Assembly (NCBI GenBank): GCA_002482765.1
Contig: DLGP01000056.1
Coordinates: forward strand, 750 to 64,749
Length of the DNA stretch: 64,000 bases
From: Alphaproteobacteria bacterium UBA7691
Lineage (GTDB): Bacteria; Pseudomonadota; Alphaproteobacteria; Ferrovibrionales; Ferrovibrionaceae
Reading direction: 5' to 3'
This document shows, piece by piece, positions 60,082 to 64,000 of this stretch. The position numbers and the translations under genes were made by a program. Below the pieces are notes generated by a model. The model had not been told where the DNA came from and did not search any database. It saw nothing but the letters and a program-made list of their open reading frames with translations. Position 1 is the first letter of the stretch; every line of letters starts with the position of its first letter.

Positions 60082-61598
60082 TCCAGCTCGGGATCCAGCG
60101 GGTAGATCGGACGCGGCATCTGCTTCCACGGCACACGCTGCAACATCGGCGTGGTCAGACCGGGCGCATCCACTTCGATAATACGATCATCGCTGAACAG
60201 ATCGTCAAAGCCGGCGCGGAAATGGCCGCGTGATTTCACCACCAGCGAACGCAGCGCGCGCAGATCAATCCCCAGGCTTTCAAAGAACATCGGGTCCAGC
60301 GCCTGATGGCGATAGGTGGTGACCACCACGATGATGCCATCCACGGCGATGGCTGCCGCCTTGCCCATATCCATCTGCCGCCCGGCCGCCATGCCGCGCC
60401 GGCCGACAAACAGGCCGTCACTCAGCCGCAGCACACGCGCCGGCAGCGTCACTGTGCCGGAAAAGCTGGTGCTGGGTTTGCGGTTGAAGGTGGCGGGGAA
60501 TTGCACGCCTTCGCCCAATTGATGCGCCTCGGCGGCCAATTCCGGATCGAAAAACGGCCCGATGGCGCAGCCGCTGACGCCGGCCTTGTGAAACGCTTCC
60601 AGGATATAGGCCGTGTTGCCGCCGCCGCCGCCGCCGGGATTATCCGCCACATCAGCAAACAGCAGCGAAGGCAAGCCCGGATCGGCCGCCACCGCCAAAG
60701 CCTTGCGGGTGCAATCGGCAATCGAGGTCAGCTTGGCGACAAAACGCTGGCGCTGGCTCCAGACATGTGCCGCCACATCACGCGCCACGGCATCGGCGCG
60801 TTCCTGGCTGGAAGCGGTCACCACCACCGATGTGCCATTCTTTGGCGTGTCGCCGAGCGAGAAGCCGGAATTGATCGACACGTCCCACACCTCCTGGCCA
60901 TCCACGAAGGTCTGGCCATAGGCAATCACATCGGCATAAGGCCCGGCCTTGGTATTCTGCGAGGTGGAAGGCGGGATGAAGGGCAGTTTCTGATAGCCGT
61001 TATAGGGCCGCTCGCCGGCCAGCATACGATGCAGGTGGCGGGCGCAATCGGCGCCGCGCTCGGCCATGTCGGTATGCGGATTGCAGCGATAGCTGATCAG
61101 CGCATCGGTCAGCGCCACCATGTCGGCGCTGAGATTGGCATGCAGATCGAGCGTGCAGATCAGCGGCACATCCGGGCCGATCACCTCGCGCACGGCGCGA
61201 AACAGCGTGGCATCGGGATCAACATCCACCGTGGCGATGGCGGCGCCATGCTGTGAGAGGAAAACCGCATCCAGCGGGCCGCCGGCAGCGATATGATCGA
61301 GCAGATGCTGCACCAGGCGGGCGACAAACCAGTCGTAAAAACCCTGATCGACCGGGCCGGAAGCGCCCACCGCGCCGAGGATCAGCGGCAGTTTCTGCCA
61401 CGATCCGAGCGCATCCATCGCCTGGGTGAAACCGGTGACGGTGGGCGGGCTGGCCGGCGCCGGCTTGGCGATATCGGCCAGCAGATCGGCGCCATCCAGC
61501 AACACGGCATCGCGGAATTCAGCCTCGGTGGCAATCGGCGCATTATTGTTGCTTTCCAGCATGAAGCCGCCGAAAGCGACGCGATAGGGCTTGTTCAT
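60066..61598 (-). CDS. M81-family metallopeptidase (MlrC-like)
   Basis: 510 residues. 'VAFGGFMLESNN' at the N-terminus, the metal-site segments 'SQHGAA', 'CTLDLHANLS' and 'YRCNPHTDMAERG', and 'DVADNPGGGGGGNTAYIL' are typical of MlrC-like proteins, first known from microcystin degradation but widespread on short peptides. It is divergent from a peptide-binding ABC protein, suggesting uptake followed by cleavage of a small peptide. Confidence 0.88.
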   Translation of the reverse strand: MNKPYRVAFGGFMLESNNNAPIATEAEFRDAVLLDGADLLADIAKPAPASPPTVTGFTQAMDALGSWQKLPLILGAVGASGPVDQGFYDWFVARLVQHLLDHIAAGGPLDAVFLSQHGAAIATVDVDPDATLFRAVREVIGPDVPLICTLDLHANLSADMVALTDALISYRCNPHTDMAERGADCARHLHRMLAGERPYNGYQKLPFIPPSTSQNTKAGPYADVIAYGQTFVDGQEVWDVSINSGFSLGDTPKNGTSVVVTASSQERADAVARDVAAHVWSQRQRFVAKLTSIADCTRKALAVAADPGLPSLLFADVADNPGGGGGGNTAYILEAFHKAGVSGCAIGPFFDPELAAEAHQLGEGVQFPATFNRKPSTSFSGTVTLPARVLRLSDGLFVGRRGMAAGRQMDMGKAAAIAVDGIIVVVTTYRHQALDPMFFESLGIDLRALRSLVVKSRGHFRAGFDDLFSDDRIIEVDAPGLTTPMLQRVPWKQMPRPIYPLDPELEWAPA

Positions 61599-61666
61599 AT
61601 CAGGCTACCATTTGACAGCGGGGCAGGGACTGTTCTCATACTAACGAACTGACAATGGAGGGGGCA

Positions 61667-63277
61667 ATGTTCCATATCAATCGTCGCAACCTGATCACCA
61701 GCGGCCTGGCGCTCGGCGCCCTTGCCACCCTGCCAGGGCAGGCACGCGCCCAGACAGTGGTGCCCGGCACGCTCACGCTGGGCACCAAGCTGGAACTGAA
61801 CACCCTCGATCCGCATTTTTTCAACGGCTTCCCGCAGGCTTCCAGCCATATCCTGATCTTCGATGCGCTGTTTGAGCTGGACGAGCGTTTTGTCGCCCGC
61901 CCGGCTTTGGCCACCGGCTACAAACTGGTCAGCGACTTGATCTGGGAAATTGAGCTGCGCAAGGGCGTGAGCTTCCATAACGGCGCCGCCTTCACCGCCG
62001 CCGATGTGGTGGCGACCTATGAGCGTGTGCCGCATGTGCCGAACAGCCCGAATCTGTTCAGCCAGTTCACCAAATCCATCGACCGGATCGAAGTGGTGAA
62101 CCCGCATCTGATCCGCTGCCACACCAAGGAGCCGAACCCGACCCTGCCGGGCGACCTGGCGCGTGTGTTCATCATCCCGGCGGCTTTGGCCAAGGCCAGC
62201 ACGGCGGATTTCAACCTGGGCGGCGAAGCCGCCAAGGGCGCCTGCATCGGCACCGGGCCGTATCGGGTCACTGAATGGGTGAATGGTGACCGCCTGCTGC
62301 TGGAAGCCAGCCCGACTTACTGGGGGCCGAAGCCGGTCTGGGGCAAGGTGGTGGAGAAGGTGATCAAGAGCGATCCCACCCGCATCGCCAACCTGCTTTC
62401 GGGCCAGGTTGATGCCATCGACGAAGTGCCGCCGGCCGATCTGCCGCGGCTGCGCGACGATGCCCGGTTCGGCACCTATAGCGGCCCCAGTTCGGTGGTG
62501 CATTACATCGCCTTTGACAGCGACCGCGATGACAGCCCGTTCATCAGCGCCAAGGATGGCCAGCCGCCGCTCAAGGGCAATCCGCTGAAGGACAAGCGGG
62601 TGCGCCGCGCCCTGTCGCTGGCGATCAACCGCGAGCTGATTGCCGCCAGGTTGATGGATGGCTCGGTGACACCGGCCTCGCAATTCATGCCATCCAGCTT
62701 TGAAGGCACCAGCCAGAAGCTGAAGCCGCAGGCCTTTGATCCCGATTTGGCCAAGAAGCTGCTGGCCGAGGCCGGCTATGCCGATGGCTTCAAGATCACC
62801 CTGCATGCCACCGGCGACCGCTATCCGAAGGATCGTGACATCGCTCAGGCCATCGGCCAGACCTGGACCCGGCTGGGATTGCAGGTGGCGATTGAAGCAG
62901 TGCCCGGCACGGTATTCTTCGGCCAGGCCAGCACGCAGAAATACTCGGCCTTCATTGCGCAATATGGCACCGAGGAAGCCCTGGTGGGGCCGCGCGCGCT
63001 GATCCATACCGTGGATGCGGCACGCGGCTTCGGCACCGCCAACCGCACACGCCATTCCAATGCCGGCATCGACGCGCTGATCCAGAAGGCCGCCGTGGAG
63101 ATGGACAAGCAGAAACGCAATGCGCTCACCGCCCAGGTGCTGGAAGCGGTGATCGAGGAACAGGCCTTCATCCCGGTCTTCCATCCCAATTGGCAATTCG
63201 CTGCGCGCAAGGAATTGCTGGTGGCAAGCCATCCATTGCGCCGCTTCAATGCCTTCATGGTGAAACCGAAGGCATGA
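61667..63277 (+). CDS. ABC transporter substrate-binding protein, family 5 (peptide/DppA-like)
   Basis: 536 residues. A signal sequence with twin arginines 'NRRNLITSGLALGALATLPG' ends near 'ARAQ', so it may be Tat-exported. 'ELRKGVSFHNGAAFTAADVV' and 'ACIGTGPYRVTEW' are family 5 signatures. GGAGGGGG lies before the ATG at 61667. It binds peptides, nickel complexes or glycans. No permease genes are adjacent, so they must lie elsewhere. Confidence 0.9.
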   Translation: MFHINRRNLITSGLALGALATLPGQARAQTVVPGTLTLGTKLELNTLDPHFFNGFPQASSHILIFDALFELDERFVARPALATGYKLVSDLIWEIELRKGVSFHNGAAFTAADVVATYERVPHVPNSPNLFSQFTKSIDRIEVVNPHLIRCHTKEPNPTLPGDLARVFIIPAALAKASTADFNLGGEAAKGACIGTGPYRVTEWVNGDRLLLEASPTYWGPKPVWGKVVEKVIKSDPTRIANLLSGQVDAIDEVPPADLPRLRDDARFGTYSGPSSVVHYIAFDSDRDDSPFISAKDGQPPLKGNPLKDKRVRRALSLAINRELIAARLMDGSVTPASQFMPSSFEGTSQKLKPQAFDPDLAKKLLAEAGYADGFKITLHATGDRYPKDRDIAQAIGQTWTRLGLQVAIEAVPGTVFFGQASTQKYSAFIAQYGTEEALVGPRALIHTVDAARGFGTANRTRHSNAGIDALIQKAAVEMDKQKRNALTAQVLEAVIEEQAFIPVFHPNWQFAARKELLVASHPLRRFNAFMVKPKA

Positions 63278-63315
63278 GGGATGGCTGTAGCTCTCAAGCC
63301 CAACCACCCCTCATT

Positions 63316-63480
63316 CGTCATGCCCGGGCTTGATCCGGGCATCCAATTTTTTGACTATTTTCCAAGTATTTTTCAATTGGAGTGAGATCCCCGGGTCAAG
63401 CCCGGGGATGACGACGGAGCGGACGCTCAGTCGGTCAGAAGTTAAACCGGACAGCCGCGGATCAAGTCCGCGCATGACGA
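63316..63480. repeat. Three dispersed-type palindromic repeats in the gap
   Basis: Unit A at 63316-63344 (TCATGCCCGGGCTTGATCCG core), an inverted unit B at 63386-63413 with 9-bp arms ATCCCCGGG/CCCGGGGAT, and unit C at 63454-63480 in B's direction. Each is a short hairpin around TCAAG/CTTGA. Sequences of this type are scattered in alphaproteobacterial intergenic DNA. CCAATT/AATTGG (63343-63380) links A and B. Confidence 0.7.
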
Positions 63481-63563
63481 CTTTGGGGGCGATACCGGGC
63501 CATCTGATTAAACCGGACGGTCATGGCCGGGAAACCAACCGGATGCGGGAGGGACCCGGCTGC

Positions 63564-64000
63564 TCAAACGTCGCGCGGGCCTTTCAGCACGTTGCGCAGC
63601 ACCATTTCCACCGTCTGCTCACGCAGGGCGGCCTGGGCCTTGCGGGCGCCGAGGTCAACGCGGAAGATTTTTGAGAAAGTGGCGCGGTTGGAGACATTGA
63701 AGAAACACAGGGCGCTGATCTGCCAATGCAGGTCGATGGCGGTCAGGCCCTTGCGGAACAGGCCGGCCTTGACGCCGCGTTTGTAAACCCGTTCGACCTC
63801 GCCGATAGCCGAGACATTCAGTTCCTGGATCGCCTCGGAACGTGCCAGATAATCGCCATGGTGGATATTCTCGATCATCACCAGGCGGATGAAATCGGCA
63901 TTGGCGCCGTGATGATCAAAGGTGAATTCCACCAGCTTACGCAAAGCTTCCAGCGGCGGCAGGTGTTCCAGGTCCAGCGTCGCCTCGGTGCTGCGCACCT
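63564..64000 (-). CDS. TetR-like regulator, C-terminal part (cut by window edge)
   Basis: 145 residues are visible and the frame is open at the right edge, so the DNA-binding N-terminus is outside. The visible helical domain with 'LEALRKLVEFTFDHHGANAD', 'IRLVMIENIHHGDYLARS' and 'IDLHWQISALCFFNVSNRAT' matches ligand-binding halves of TetR-family proteins. The assignment is tentative without the HTH. Confidence 0.65.
   Translation of the reverse strand, partial: VRSTEATLDLEHLPPLEALRKLVEFTFDHHGANADFIRLVMIENIHHGDYLARSEAIQELNVSAIGEVERVYKRGVKAGLFRKGLTAIDLHWQISALCFFNVSNRATFSKIFRVDLGARKAQAALREQTVEMVLRNVLKGPRDV

Overview
The window is a gene-dense, high-GC stretch of a bacterial chromosome. The gene set points to an alphaproteobacterium, probably in or near the Rhodospirillales. 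It has an Irr-type Fur-family regulator divergent from a fabA-fabB-fabI cluster, an Irr-type iron control element, an Atm1-like half-transporter, a glutathione synthase and a precorrin-8X methylmutase. I cannot name the genus. There is one tRNA gene (Ala, anticodon CGC), no rRNA, no CRISPR array and no recognisable transposase or integrase.

Layout. 0-7.3 kb: the end of a lipid kinase gene, a TetR regulator divergent from an NmrA-like oxidoreductase with two matching operators between them, a TerB-like protein, an alpha/beta hydrolase, and an HTH/S24 regulator coupled to a DinG/XPD-type Fe-S helicase. 7.3-19.3 kb: one block of virion genes of podovirus (T7-like) layout, namely portal, scaffold, capsid, tail tubular A and B, internal virion-like protein, tail fibre, adhesin and large terminase. 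No integrase, replication or lysis gene is visible in it, and it is divergent from the S24 regulator. 19.3-24.8 kb: DUF952, a 2H phosphoesterase, pyrD, a damaged hicA with intact hicB, an FAH-family enzyme and the Atm1-like exporter. 24.8-28.6 kb: an AT-rich promoter/hairpin region and a 1188-residue RTX protein. 28.6-31.9 kb: psd-pssA, small hypothetical genes and a yefM-yoeB toxin-antitoxin pair. 31.9-38.6 kb: fabA-fabB-fabI, irr, then rubrerythrin, Fe-S oxidoreductase, DUF3501 and a flavin-binding protein. 38.6-39.6 kb: an AT-rich islet with a DUF3800 gene. 39.6-49.6 kb: truncated haemoglobin, SH3 protein, cobH, hupE, a degenerate receiver protein, an LpoA-like lipoprotein divergent from rsmI-yraN-BON lipoprotein-SirB1-like-gshB, and a maleate-isomerase-like gene. 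49.6-49.9 kb: a MITE-like palindromic element. 49.9-56.5 kb: an ECF41 sigma factor with its partner and promoter, a transporter, a thioesterase, a hydrolase, a LysR regulator and folD-DUF167-yggT. 56.5-64 kb: tRNA-Ala, DoxX-like, methyltransferase-like, PAS-like, an FAD oxidoreductase, an MlrC peptidase divergent from a peptide-binding protein, intergenic palindromes and a partial regulator.

Links between genes. fabA, fabB and fabI supply the unsaturated and saturated fatty-acid branches, and psd and pssA make phosphatidylethanolamine. The Irr regulator and the iron control element before the rubrerythrin gene suggest that iron or haem status controls an oxidative-stress module. The virion block is the most interesting part. 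It holds most parts needed for a short-tailed particle and a packaging motor but nothing visible for selfish spread, so it could be a prophage remnant or a domesticated DNA-packaging particle.
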